Shown: positions 1 through 7,898 of the stretch, one piece after another
Position numbering within the stretch: position 1 is the stretch's first letter
Layout: every line of letters starts with the position of its first letter
Source of the DNA: DASUFH01 sp036274645
Lineage (GTDB): Bacteria; Acidobacteriota; Terriglobia; 20CM-2-55-15
Direction: 5' to 3'
Assembly (NCBI GenBank): GCA_036274645.1
Contig: DASUFH010000253.1
Coordinates: 1 to 34,315, forward strand
Length of the DNA stretch: 34,315 nt
Program-made: the position numbers and the translations under genes
Notes under the pieces: model-generated
What the model was told of the DNA's origin: nothing
The model's input: the letters and a program-made list of their open reading frames with translations, nothing else
Database searches by the model: none

Positions 1-23
1 GGCGGTCATAGACCGCCCCTACA
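1..23. repeat. Palindromic repeat family A, right arm cut by window edge
   Basis: The window opens inside GGCGGTCATAGACCGCCCC followed by TACA, the right-hand arm of the intergenic repeat family seen complete at 4845-4923, 9792-9891 and 20461-20548. The left arm, if present, lies outside the window. Confidence 0.7.
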
Positions 24-113
24 AGCTGACGGGGACCCCAAATGCTCTCGTCGGGCAAGCGAAAATCGGACAATGGAAAACAGGCAATGAACAATGGAGA
101 ATCAGTGGGGCGT

Positions 114-145
114 GGGCGGTCATAGACGTCATAGACCGCCCCTGC
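114..145. repeat. Palindromic repeat family A, arm with internal 9-bp duplication
   Basis: This is a right-arm copy (GGGCGGTC...GACCGCCCC then TGCA) in which the central GTCATAGAC occurs twice in tandem. It lies 15 bases past the stop codon of the LTxxQ gene. Between this copy and the one at 1-23 there is a stretch (about 69-100) rich in the word ACAATGGA, which resembles the arms of the long hairpin at 25198-25341. Confidence 0.65.
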
Positions 146-160
146 AGCAAACGCGAACGG

Positions 161-562
161 TTACGGATTCGAGCGGTTCTTCGAGCGGTTGGCGCGTTCC
201 GCGCGCCACTGGTCGTATTTGACTCTCTGATCTTCGTTGAGAATGGCGCGAATCTCGTCACGGGACTGTTCCCGCAACGCTTCCACTTTCGGCCGGATCG
301 GCTCGAACAGCTTGCGTGACTCCGCCCCCATGCCGTGCATGATTTCATCGACCTGCTTCTGCTGGTCTTCGGTCAACCCGAGATACTCGTGGAACTTCTT
401 GTAGTCACGGCGGGCGGCCTGCTGACGGTCGGCCGGCTCCGCGGCGGTCGCGTTTTCCAGAATGCGCGTCTCGTAAAGGTAGAATCCGAAAGCGCCGGCC
501 ACCATACCCAGAAAGAATATGGAGAAGACGACAATTTTCCCCTTCAGCGCGTTGGCAATCAC
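161..562 (-). CDS. Small membrane-anchored CpxP/Spy-like LTxxQ protein
   Basis: Probable periplasmic protein of 133 residues with an N-terminal hydrophobic anchor (about residues 8-28) followed by a helical domain. Two LTxxQ-like motifs are visible, LTEDQQKQV and LNEDQRVKY, which characterise the CpxP/Spy/ZraP group of periplasmic stress sensors and chaperones. I chose the GTG at 562 because it overlaps the stop codon of the upstream gene as GTGA and has GGAGGAGG just before it; an in-frame ATG at 586 would add eight residues. It is the third gene of a coupled sigma / anti-sigma / LTxxQ set, so a role in sensing envelope or metal stress for that sigma factor is a reasonable inference. No metal ligand cluster is obvious, so calling it a metal sensor would be unsupported. 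Confidence 0.75.
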   Translation of the reverse strand: MIANALKGKIVVFSIFFLGMVAGAFGFYLYETRILENATAAEPADRQQAARRDYKKFHEYLGLTEDQQKQVDEIMHGMGAESRKLFEPIRPKVEALREQSRDEIRAILNEDQRVKYDQWRAERANRSKNRSNP

Positions 563-918
563 ATTCCTCCTCCCGACACGATCCATTCGCCCAGCGCCTC
601 ATCGCTCGCCAACAGATCGGTCTCGACGTACAAACTGCCTTCGGTCCGCTCGCCCTCGAGATACGAGTTGATCAATCCTTCCCGGGGAACCACCGGAACG
701 AGGGTCTGGATCACAAAGAAGACCACGATCATCGCCAAAGCCAGCGCGAACACCGGGCGGGCCGCCACCGGAACAACATCCCAGACGCCTTCGCCAAACG
801 CGACCACCTTCCTGGGAAGGCGCCCTGCCTGGGCCGCCACGCGTGCGGAAAAACCGGGCCCGGGCTCGAAAATGCGCTGTTTCTCGGCCTTGAGGAATCG
901 ATCCAATTCAGAGTTCAT
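559..918 (-). CDS. Putative anti-sigma factor, single-pass membrane protein
   Basis: A 119-residue protein with a charged N-terminal cytoplasmic part containing FLKAEKQRIFEPGPGF, one strong transmembrane helix (ALALAMIVVFFVIQTLV), and a short acidic extracytoplasmic tail. I see no zinc-binding HxxxCxxC motif, so it is not a classical ZAS anti-sigma factor. The assignment rests on size, topology and position directly after an ECF sigma gene. The ATG at 918 is preceded by GGGAGAAGGA and overlaps the sigma gene stop by 11 bases; a longer start at 960 would run further into the sigma gene and has no comparable ribosome site. Coupling implies stoichiometric synthesis with the sigma factor. Function is inferred, not shown by a recognised domain. 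Confidence 0.6.
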   Translation of the reverse strand: MNSELDRFLKAEKQRIFEPGPGFSARVAAQAGRLPRKVVAFGEGVWDVVPVAARPVFALALAMIVVFFVIQTLVPVVPREGLINSYLEGERTEGSLYVETDLLASDEALGEWIVSGGGM

Positions 919-1483
919 GCGTCCTTCTCCCTGCGAGCGCCTTGTGGCGGCTTCCGTCATCGTCGCCCAGAAGGGCCGCCAGCTTTCTGCGCGCGCGCAA
1001 CAACCGAACCTTTACATTGGTCTGTGTAATACCCATCGCATCGGCGATCTCCGCCACCGACAAGTCTTCCACTTCCTTCAGCAGGAATGGAATCCGGAAC
1101 TTCGGACCCAGCGACTCCACTGCTGCCCTTGCCCGGCCGAACGATTCCGGCTCGGCCGGTGGTGTGGACCGCTCTTCAATCTCCAGGCGCCCATACACAT
1201 CGATCGCGGCGCTACGGCGTTGTATCCGACGCAACGCGTCATAGCAGGTGTTGACCGTGACGACCCGCAGCCAGCCGGGAAAATTCTCGTCCGGCCGAAC
1301 CTGATCAATCCCCCGGAAAACCTTCAGGAAGACGTCCTGCGCCAGATCCTCGACGTCCTCCCGATATCGGAAGAAGCGGGATATCAGCCGGAAAACCATC
1401 GGCGCATGTTCCCGAACCAATTCTTCCCGAGCCGCTTCTTCCCCCGCCTGGACGCGAGCGATCAACTCGCGTTCGAAGCTCAT
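908..1483 (-). CDS. ECF-family RNA polymerase sigma factor (RpoE-like)
   Basis: A 191-residue sigma-70 family protein of group IV. Region 2 contains the typical DVEDLAQDVFLKVFRGI and the downstream FPGWLRVVTVNTCYDALRR; region 4 contains PFLLKEVEDLSVAEIADAMG and the helix-turn-helix end TQTNVKVRLLRARRKL. It would direct RNA polymerase to promoters of the TGTAAC-N16/17-CGTA type. Such a promoter lies immediately upstream (1490-1518), implying autoregulation, and again upstream of the TonB-dependent receptor. There is no clear Shine-Dalgarno sequence before the ATG at 1483, and the predicted transcription start falls at or next to it, so the mRNA may be leaderless. The next two genes overlap it or each other, giving a coupled sigma / anti-sigma / periplasmic LTxxQ module. 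Confidence 0.92.
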   Translation of the reverse strand: MSFERELIARVQAGEEAAREELVREHAPMVFRLISRFFRYREDVEDLAQDVFLKVFRGIDQVRPDENFPGWLRVVTVNTCYDALRRIQRRSAAIDVYGRLEIEERSTPPAEPESFGRARAAVESLGPKFRIPFLLKEVEDLSVAEIADAMGITQTNVKVRLLRARRKLAALLGDDDGSRHKALAGRRTHEL

Positions 1484-1489
1484 ACATCA

Positions 1490-1518
1490 ACTACGTTAGA
1501 CGCCTCGGTTGGGTTACA
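1490..1518 (-). promoter_or_regulatory. Candidate ECF-type promoter of the sigma factor gene
   Basis: On the minus strand TGTAAC (1518-1513) is followed after 17 bases by CGTAGT (1495-1490). The TGTAACCC core is identical to that upstream of the receptor gene at 4788-4793. The expected start of transcription is at or beside the ATG at 1483, consistent with the absence of a ribosome binding site. It was found by eye, so spacing and consensus are inference. Confidence 0.5.
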
Positions 1519-1564
1519 CAAGCCGTGTGTTTTCAACGGACACCCCCGTCCGGAAAAACGACGC

Positions 1565-4558
1565 TCAGAACAGGCTCATTTGCATCCCCAGTTGAATCTG
1601 CCTGCCAGCCGCCGCGCTGTTTGAAATCCCGAAGAATGGCGATGTGACCACGCCACTCGGTGGACGTAACTGCACATTGTTAAAGAGGTTACGAATCTGT
1701 ACCTGCAGCGTCACGTAACGCCGGCTGCCGGAAGTGCCGCCCGAACGCCTCCCGCGGTCGCCAGACCCGCCGCCACCGGCAAAATCGCGGTCCCCACGGT
1801 CCCCTCTGTCACCGCGGTTGCCGCGCCCCCCGCCGCCATTACGCTGGCCACCGGACGAGGACGATGATGAGGACTCCCGCGGCGGGTCCGGCGGGATCAG
1901 ATAAAACCGTTTGGAGAACGTCAGGTCGATATTGTAATTCGATGGAGCGGTTCCGGAATTCCTCGCCACGCCTTCCGGACGGTCATTGGTAACCGTATCG
2001 CCGTTGTCGTCGCGTCCGGTCGTAATGTTGTAGGGCCGCCCGGAGTTGACGTTGATTCTGAAGTTCGTATTGAACTGCCACTTCCAGGACCGCATCGGAA
2101 ACCAGTTGATGTTGATCCGCGAGCGCAGTTGCAGACGTTGATCGTTCGATGACCGCCCCCACTCCGCCATCGGGTCCCAGCTGTTCACCGGCTGGCTCGG
2201 CGTATCCTTCGCCCACCGCAGGTTCAGATTCTCCTGAACGCTCAAACGCGTCACGCTCCCGACCATGAAATTGTTCAGGCGCATGCCGAACGACAGCGTC
2301 TGCTGAGAAGACTTCCCCGATGATTCGTACTGCAGAATGTTCCCCTGAGCCGGATCCGGCCGCATCGCATTGACCTCGTCGCGGGCGGCCGCGCGTATCG
2401 CCAGCGCGCACGTGGAGTCGCACGTCGGGGAGGCAATCGCATTCAGTCTCGCGAGCAGATCCTCCGGCAGCGGCGCTCCCGGAAATGGCGCGTTGATGTT
2501 GCGGTAGCGAGTCTGATGCAATCCCCGGCTGGCGGAAAACGTCACGTTCGCCGTCAGATTGCGGGAGATCTGTCGCGCCAGCTGAACCTGGGTCTGCAGG
2601 TTGTACGGATCCTGATAGTCGCCCGCCAGAACCCGGATCGTCGTCGCCTGCGGCGTGATCTGAAACGCCCCATCGTAGGGCGCCTGGCCCGGCGTGTACG
2701 TGGGATTCGAAATGATGATGTTCGACTGGCGCGCCCCGTTGCCCGATCGCAGGATCTGCTCGTAGGCGCCGCCATTGAAGCCGCTCACGTTGAGATTTCC
2801 GGCAACCGTCACCGTCGTCTTCGGCAGGATCTGATAGCGCGCGGTCAGCGTGGGCGAAAAATTCCCCAGATGATGCAGATAATTTTCCACCTGATGCCGG
2901 ACCGTCGCCGACAACGAAAACCTGTCGGTCTTCCTCCAGTCGGCCCGGAACTCCGTCCGGAAGGTCGTGATCCGCTGTTCCAGCCGCGGATCGCCCACCG
3001 TCTGCGTGAACTGCGTGGGCACGCCCGTGATCGTCCGCGCGGTCATGCTCCCGCCCGCGCCCGCTACCGAATACACCGGCGTCGTTCCGGAAGCCATGGC
3101 GTCATTCCAGATGTCCAGAGTCTCCTGACAGTTGTCGCCATAAAATCCCGAAGCCACGCAATAGTCATGCAGGCTCGAGAACGTGTACGTCCCCTGGTAG
3201 TTGTTCTCCGATTCGCTGATCGGATGGCGGCGCTCCAGTTGACCGTTGACCTTGAAGGTCCACTTCCCGGCCGTTGTCTGGAATTGCTCCGTGAAGATGA
3301 AATCCGAACTGCGGCTCGTTGAACGATTCTGCGCGGCGCCGCCATAGAAGGCGTCCTGCACGTTCACCGCGATTGCTCCCGGAATGATGGGATCGGCAAT
3401 CGACACGGGCGTCCTCTCGTTACTGCTGTGATTGAACTGAACGCGCCACACGTTCACGAACTGACCGACGGTCGAGTTCTGGCGGAGCTCAAAGGTCCAG
3501 TTCCGTTCACGCCGGTCGCTGGCCCTTTCGGGCAGATTGAAGCCGCTCACGCCGGAACCGTCCTGGCGCTGGCTCTCGTAGGAAATGGCGGCCGTCATCG
3601 AGTGCTGGCCCGGCACAAAATCCCATTTGATGTTCGAGATGGAAAATCCACGAGTCACCGTCGGGCTGACCAGGGTATCGCTGAACTGCCCCAGAGGTGT
3701 AATCGCCCGGATCGACTGGCTGCCGCGTTCGGATTCGCTGCTGCGGATGGTGAAATCCGCGCCGAGCTTGTTCTGGATGATCGGCCCGCTGAAATGCGTC
3801 GTGTAGGTCCGGTCCCGCCGCTCCGGCTCGGGCCCGTCCGTCAGTGGCGTGCGCGCATCGAGCGCGTCGTCGCGGAAGCCCAGCGACATGTCGGCGTGCC
3901 AGGGGCCCGTTCCCGCCTTCGTGACAATCTCGATGCGCCGGCCGCCCTCGGCGCTCAGATCCTCCACGATACGGATTGCCGCAATCTGTTCCTTCGACGG
4001 CAACTGCCCGCCCGACAGCCCGTCAATCACGAACTCCCCCGCATTCAGATCCAGATCGCCCGTCCCGGGAAGACTGGCCGCGAGGTCGTTCAAGTATTCG
4101 ATGAGGTCTTCCGGACTATCGGGAAGGTCCGCCAGTTCCTCACCGGTCATGTTGATCCCGTTGACGTGGTTATCCGGATCCACGCTGACGGTGTCGGTAT
4201 CGGAAGCGACTTCCACCTCCAACACCACCGACGCCAGCTTCAATTCGATCAGGAGAGGTTTGACACCCGCCGCAACGCGCACCGACTGCCGCACGGTTTC
4301 GAAATCGGGCGCCGCGACCTCGATCAGATATTCGCCGGAAGCCAGATCGAGGGCAAACGCGCCTTCGGCGTCCGTCTTCGACACCTGAGCCGCGTCGTCA
4401 TCTTTTCCCTGGATCGCCTTTACGTCCACAGAACGCATCACCGCCCCGGTCTCATCGACAACCTTGCCCTCCAGGCGGATCGGCGCGTTCTGCGCCGCCA
4501 GCCTTCCAGCGCCGGCAAGGACCCACATCAGGGCGGTCAGAATAGTAAATCGCTTCAT
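1565..4558 (-). CDS. TonB-dependent outer-membrane receptor, Oar-like, with carboxypeptidase-regulatory N-terminal domain
   Basis: A 997-residue outer-membrane protein. It has a signal peptide (MKRFTILTALMWVLAGAGRLAAQ), then a carboxypeptidase regulatory-like beta sandwich (about residues 27-110, with VVDETGAV and YLIEVAAPDFETVRQSVRV), a plug-like segment (about 130-215, with EFVIDGLSGG), and a long barrel ending in a terminal phenylalanine (QMSLF), as expected for BAM-inserted barrels. Oar-like receptors of this layout are expanded in Acidobacteriota; substrates are usually unknown. Near the C terminus (about 905-955) there is a Ser/Gly/Arg/Asp low-complexity stretch with repeated RGD, probably an extracellular loop. 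The start is the ATG at 4558; a TTG immediately before it is less likely. A well-spaced ECF-type promoter lies 230 bases upstream, which links the gene to the neighbouring sigma factor. Confidence 0.88.
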   Translation of the reverse strand: MKRFTILTALMWVLAGAGRLAAQNAPIRLEGKVVDETGAVMRSVDVKAIQGKDDDAAQVSKTDAEGAFALDLASGEYLIEVAAPDFETVRQSVRVAAGVKPLLIELKLASVVLEVEVASDTDTVSVDPDNHVNGINMTGEELADLPDSPEDLIEYLNDLAASLPGTGDLDLNAGEFVIDGLSGGQLPSKEQIAAIRIVEDLSAEGGRRIEIVTKAGTGPWHADMSLGFRDDALDARTPLTDGPEPERRDRTYTTHFSGPIIQNKLGADFTIRSSESERGSQSIRAITPLGQFSDTLVSPTVTRGFSISNIKWDFVPGQHSMTAAISYESQRQDGSGVSGFNLPERASDRRERNWTFELRQNSTVGQFVNVWRVQFNHSSNERTPVSIADPIIPGAIAVNVQDAFYGGAAQNRSTSRSSDFIFTEQFQTTAGKWTFKVNGQLERRHPISESENNYQGTYTFSSLHDYCVASGFYGDNCQETLDIWNDAMASGTTPVYSVAGAGGSMTARTITGVPTQFTQTVGDPRLEQRITTFRTEFRADWRKTDRFSLSATVRHQVENYLHHLGNFSPTLTARYQILPKTTVTVAGNLNVSGFNGGAYEQILRSGNGARQSNIIISNPTYTPGQAPYDGAFQITPQATTIRVLAGDYQDPYNLQTQVQLARQISRNLTANVTFSASRGLHQTRYRNINAPFPGAPLPEDLLARLNAIASPTCDSTCALAIRAAARDEVNAMRPDPAQGNILQYESSGKSSQQTLSFGMRLNNFMVGSVTRLSVQENLNLRWAKDTPSQPVNSWDPMAEWGRSSNDQRLQLRSRININWFPMRSWKWQFNTNFRINVNSGRPYNITTGRDDNGDTVTNDRPEGVARNSGTAPSNYNIDLTFSKRFYLIPPDPPRESSSSSSSGGQRNGGGGRGNRGDRGDRGDRDFAGGGGSGDRGRRSGGTSGSRRYVTLQVQIRNLFNNVQLRPPSGVVTSPFFGISNSAAAGRQIQLGMQMSLF

Positions 4559-4587
4559 CAAGCCGTCCTGGCGCTACGCGCCGCGCG

Positions 4588-4722
4588 TTATAGGTATCGG
4601 TTGAAGACCACGGCGCGCCCCCGCAAGGGAAGCCCCGCTCGAAAACGACGATGGAAGATCTGCCGGAAAAGCAGTGACGGAAGGAAACGGAACTCTGCGT
4701 CGTCAACCGGACTCTCGGGCAT
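4588..4722 (-). CDS. Possible 44-residue small protein or leader ORF upstream of the receptor
   Basis: A short ORF beginning at ATG 4722 with GGAGG eight bases before it and ending at TAA 4590-4588, thirty bases before the receptor start. The product begins MPESPVDDAEFRFLPSLLFR and is then strongly basic (RRFRAGLPLRGRAVVFNRYL). It starts about 35 bases after the predicted transcription start of the ECF-type promoter at 4766-4793, so it would be the first ORF on the receptor mRNA. I recognise no family. It could be a translated leader or a real small protein; it may also be chance in GC-rich DNA. Confidence 0.35.
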   Translation of the reverse strand: MPESPVDDAEFRFLPSLLFRQIFHRRFRAGLPLRGRAVVFNRYL

Positions 4723-4765
4723 CTATGGCTCCTCCGCAATGACGCCGCAGGCGCCATTATCTACT

Positions 4766-4793
4766 TTTACGTCCGGCTGAGAGCAGGGTTACA
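4766..4793 (-). promoter_or_regulatory. Candidate ECF-type promoter of the TonB-dependent receptor
   Basis: On the minus strand TGTAAC (4793-4788) is separated by exactly 16 bases from CGTAAA (4771-4766). This matches the general AAC / CGT form of ECF sigma promoters, and the sequence shares the TGTAACCC core with the candidate promoter of the sigma gene at 1490-1518. It probably drives the small ORF at 4722 and the receptor. Confidence 0.6.
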
Positions 4794-4844
4794 AGACTGA
4801 AAAAAAAGGCCGGCGTCGCCTGGAATCTTTGGCGCCCGCCTGCT

Positions 4845-4923
4845 TGTAGGGGCGGTCTATGACCGCCCGACGTTTCGGGGTGGAACTGTCTGAAACGATG
4901 GGCGCTCATGGACCGCCCCTACA
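4845..4923 (+). repeat. Palindromic repeat family A, complete copy
   Basis: Left arm TGTAGGGGCGGTCTATGACC(GCCC), a central segment starting GACGTTTCGGGGTGGAA, and right arm GGGCGCTCATGGACCGCCCC followed by TACA. The arms are inverted repeats of each other and each arm is itself nearly palindromic. It lies six bases past the stop of the DUF4340 gene, between two minus-strand transcription units, where a folded transcript could act as a terminator. Confidence 0.8.
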
Positions 4924-4929
4924 AAAAAA

Positions 4930-6297
4930 CTATTTCAGAGGAGCCGCCGGCTCGGTTGTCGGGGCGTCGGCCTTCACGGCCAGATCCTCCGCCTTGACGT
5001 TAAACCGGTCGAAGACATCGCGGCCGACGACCATCACCGGGCCGTCTGAACGCTTCAGGTAAACACCCTCCGGTTTGGAACTGTCCGCGCCAAAACTCAA
5101 CCGCGCGGCTTCCTTGCCGGACGCCATCAGCGAGACCTCCAGGCGCGGCTTCTCGAGACCCGACGCAGCCGGCGGTTTGCCCGCGTCGAGAATATCCTTC
5201 GCCCGTTCGAAATCGAGAATGTCGAACATGCTCAGTATGCTGTCTGAGGCCGCCTTCCCACCCGCCGCGAAGGTCCAGTCCTCACCGGCTTTCCTGAGGG
5301 AGATCTTCTCGGTTCCGCGCGTAATCTCGACAGCGTCGATCTTGCCGCGCTCGACGCGGGCAATCGTCTTGTCGCGCCATTCAAACAACGGCTGCCGGAC
5401 TTTCTCGGGGATCTGCTTGTCCACCACGAAAATCGCCGGCCGCGAAAGGTCCCGCGCGTAGAACGTATCGGTCCCCTTCTCCTTGCCGATCGCCAGGACG
5501 CGGTCCGCCTGCGCTTTCGAGTCGTGGAACGAGAGCTGGTACGCCGCCGGCTCGAGCCCCGCTTTTTTTGCGTCGATCGACGCATCCGCAAACTCGCTCG
5601 CGCGGGCAAACTGGACGACACCCAGGAACGACGTAATGGCCGGACTGTCCGCCTTGCCCGTAATGGGGGCGTCGATCATCCAGTCTTCACCCATTCTGGT
5701 AAAGATCGTCTTCTTCGTTCCCTCGACCAGGGTAAACCGGTCAATGTCCTCCGGAAGAAGATCCAGGACCGTCTTGTTGCGCAGGTCCGTCAGGGATTTC
5801 TGAAAATTCGACAGGCTGTTGGGACTGAGGAACACCTCTTTGGAGGTCGAAAGCTTCGCATACCGCAAGGTCTTCAGGGGATTCTCGTCCCCGAAAAGGA
5901 TGTCCACGGTTTCCCCATCTTTTTTCCTGGCGGAGATCTCCACCAGCGGTTTGCTCAGCCCGAACGGGGCGAGATCCGCCGCGTCTTCGCTGACCACCTT
6001 TTCGCGCTCCATGCCGGCGATGTGGGAAGCCAGCGTTTCCCATTCGCCCGAATCCGCCTCGAGCCCGGCGGGCTCGGAGATCGTCCAGTCCTTGTCGTTC
6101 TTGCGGACTCCAGTGACGGTCATTCCTTCCTGAACCAGACGGATTTGATCGATCTGGCTCCCGTCGAACTGGAACACCTTCCGTTTGGCGTCTTCGAGCT
6201 TGCGCTGATCGTCTTTCCCGCGAATTTCCGCAAAGTAGACGTAGCCGCCTAACGCGGCAAAAACGGCCAGAAGAATAATCGTGCTCTTGAATCGCAT
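4930..6297 (-). CDS. DUF4340 domain-containing membrane-anchored protein
   Basis: A 455-residue protein with an N-terminal signal anchor (STIILLAVFAALGGYVYFAE) and a long extracytoplasmic region. It shows the internally repeated pattern of DUF4340: IDQIRLVQEG...KDWTISEPAGLEADSGEW near the N terminus, then DRFTLVEGTKKTIF...DWMIDAP, then KIDAVEITRGTEKISL...DWTFAAGG, and the motif PFGLSKP. DUF4340 genes commonly follow GldG-type ABC transporter genes, and here it is the last gene of that cluster, 18 bases after the GldG-like gene. Its biochemical role is not established; a periplasmic accessory of the transporter is the usual inference. Confidence 0.85.
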   Translation of the reverse strand: MRFKSTIILLAVFAALGGYVYFAEIRGKDDQRKLEDAKRKVFQFDGSQIDQIRLVQEGMTVTGVRKNDKDWTISEPAGLEADSGEWETLASHIAGMEREKVVSEDAADLAPFGLSKPLVEISARKKDGETVDILFGDENPLKTLRYAKLSTSKEVFLSPNSLSNFQKSLTDLRNKTVLDLLPEDIDRFTLVEGTKKTIFTRMGEDWMIDAPITGKADSPAITSFLGVVQFARASEFADASIDAKKAGLEPAAYQLSFHDSKAQADRVLAIGKEKGTDTFYARDLSRPAIFVVDKQIPEKVRQPLFEWRDKTIARVERGKIDAVEITRGTEKISLRKAGEDWTFAAGGKAASDSILSMFDILDFERAKDILDAGKPPAASGLEKPRLEVSLMASGKEAARLSFGADSSKPEGVYLKRSDGPVMVVGRDVFDRFNVKAEDLAVKADAPTTEPAAPLK

Positions 6298-6315
6298 CGC
6301 TTCAACCTACCACGC

Positions 6316-7848
6316 TTACTTGCGCCGGCTCGCCCACACCGAAACGCCGGCCAGGAGAATGCCACCGGGAAACACAATCAACGAAACCAGTGTCAGTACC
6401 CGCCGCGCGGACTCGGTCATGGTGATGTCGCGGTTCGTGGGATCTTTGGGCCGGATCGAGATGAAACTCTCGTCGTGTGACAGCCACGAAATCGCGTTCG
6501 CAAACAGATCGCCGTTGAGCTGCTGTCTGAAGAAGGCGTTCGAGGCAAAATCCGAATCCCCGATCACCACAAGCCGGCTCTTCTTCTCGCCGCCCTGGTC
6601 CTTCGTCGCGACCACTCCCAGGCTGACCGGGCCGGCAACATCCTTATCCTTGTCCATGCCCACAGTCTTGCCCGGCAAAATGGACTTGATGTCGGTTTCT
6701 CCCCAGCTGTCGGGACTGGTGGAAAGGATCGTCTCCACCGTGATGCCTTCGCCCGCCGGCTTGGCCGGCGTCACGGATCGAGCCATTGGAAACAGCGTGT
6801 AGCCGTTGCGGAACTGTTCGGTGATCTTATGAGGGCCGTACTCCTGCACCAGCGCCCAGACCGGATTCGTGCCCGACAACTGGCTCACCAGACTTCGATC
6901 GATCACCATGTTGTCGCCCACATCGATCGACCAGCTCCGGGCAAGTTCCTTCAGCGACGCCGAATCCGGGGGATCGACGAGAATGAGGACGCTGCCTCCC
7001 CCCTTGAGATATTCGTTGAGCGCATCCACCTCCGCCGGAAACGGCTCGCTCGCGGGTCCCGCCATGACGACCACCGTGGCGTCGGCGGGTATCTTCCCTT
7101 CCCGCGCCAGCGAGAGCGGCTTGACGTCATAACTTTCGGCGCGCAGACGCTCGGAGGCCACGCTATAACCTTCTTTGCCGGTGTCGGTGATGCCCCTCTC
7201 CCCATGACCGTCGATGAAGTACACCGTCTTCTTGCCGCCCTTGATCAGCTTCGTCAGCGCGTTGGTGATGTCTTCTTCGACCACGCGATCCTTCTGGATG
7301 CGCTCCTTGTTTCCGGCCATCTCCAGAACGAGCGTCCCGTACGAGCTGATGTCGTACTGTTTGGCTACCTCGGGATGCTTTTCCGGATCGACGAACTCGG
7401 CCTGGATCTGCTTGTTGCGTCCCGTATACAGATTCAGAATGTCGCGCATCCGCGGGTCCTCTCCATTCTGGAAGAATCCCTTGATGACGACATCCTGCTT
7501 GACCTGATCGACCACCTGCTCGGACTGGTCCGAGAGGCTGTACAGCTTCTCTTCCGTCAGGTCGACCTGTTTGGAATGTTCCCTGCCAAGATAGTTCAAC
7601 AGGCCAAGGATCCCGACCAGAGCCACAACGGACACTCCGGAATGGATCCCGAATTTCGTGGAACGGCGCCCCAGGCCTTGCCGGATCTCCGACGCCTTCA
7701 ACACCAGAGAGATGATCACCAGCAGCGCGCCGGCGGCTACCGCAACGGTCTGGTACACGGTCCACTCCGCGAGGAGCCAGCGCAACACCAGGGCGGCCGC
7801 GATGATCAACAGTCCGAATAAATCGGCTTTCTTAAGCTGTTCTTTCAT
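6316..7848 (-). CDS. GldG-family ABC transporter auxiliary protein
   Basis: A 510-residue protein with three transmembrane helices near the N terminus (about residues 11-30, 33-51 and 72-88), a large extracytoplasmic domain, and a C-terminal helix (VLTLVSLIVFPGGILLAGVSVWASRRK). The section VDLTEEKLYSLSDQSEQVV is the hallmark start of the GldG-like ABC-type auxiliary domain, and VYFIDGHGERG and VLILVDPP are also typical. In Bacteroidetes, GldA, GldF and GldG form an ABC complex needed for gliding; outside that phylum the substrate is unknown. Its place between the permease and the DUF4340 gene supports the same complex here. Confidence 0.87.
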   Translation of the reverse strand: MKEQLKKADLFGLLIIAAALVLRWLLAEWTVYQTVAVAAGALLVIISLVLKASEIRQGLGRRSTKFGIHSGVSVVALVGILGLLNYLGREHSKQVDLTEEKLYSLSDQSEQVVDQVKQDVVIKGFFQNGEDPRMRDILNLYTGRNKQIQAEFVDPEKHPEVAKQYDISSYGTLVLEMAGNKERIQKDRVVEEDITNALTKLIKGGKKTVYFIDGHGERGITDTGKEGYSVASERLRAESYDVKPLSLAREGKIPADATVVVMAGPASEPFPAEVDALNEYLKGGGSVLILVDPPDSASLKELARSWSIDVGDNMVIDRSLVSQLSGTNPVWALVQEYGPHKITEQFRNGYTLFPMARSVTPAKPAGEGITVETILSTSPDSWGETDIKSILPGKTVGMDKDKDVAGPVSLGVVATKDQGGEKKSRLVVIGDSDFASNAFFRQQLNGDLFANAISWLSHDESFISIRPKDPTNRDITMTESARRVLTLVSLIVFPGGILLAGVSVWASRRK

Positions 7849-7898
7849 ATCGTTTGTTTATTCTTCGTACGCATTCTGAACCAGGCCATTCCTGCTCC

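Noticed and set aside
1495..1518. Alternative pairing of TGTAAC with CGTCTA in front of the sigma gene
   Set aside because: The spacing is only ten bases, too short for a sigma factor; CGTAGT at spacing 17 is the better match.
335..1624. Plus-strand 429-codon open frame
   Set aside because: It lies antisense to the sigma, anti-sigma and LTxxQ genes, all of which have clear family motifs; GC-rich coding DNA commonly gives such shadows.
3428..4780. Plus-strand 450-codon open frame
   Set aside because: It is antisense to the signal peptide and plug region of the TonB-dependent receptor, with no recognisable motif of its own.
6829..7821. Plus-strand 330-codon open frame
   Set aside because: It lies opposite the GldG-like gene and has no domain or ribosome binding site.
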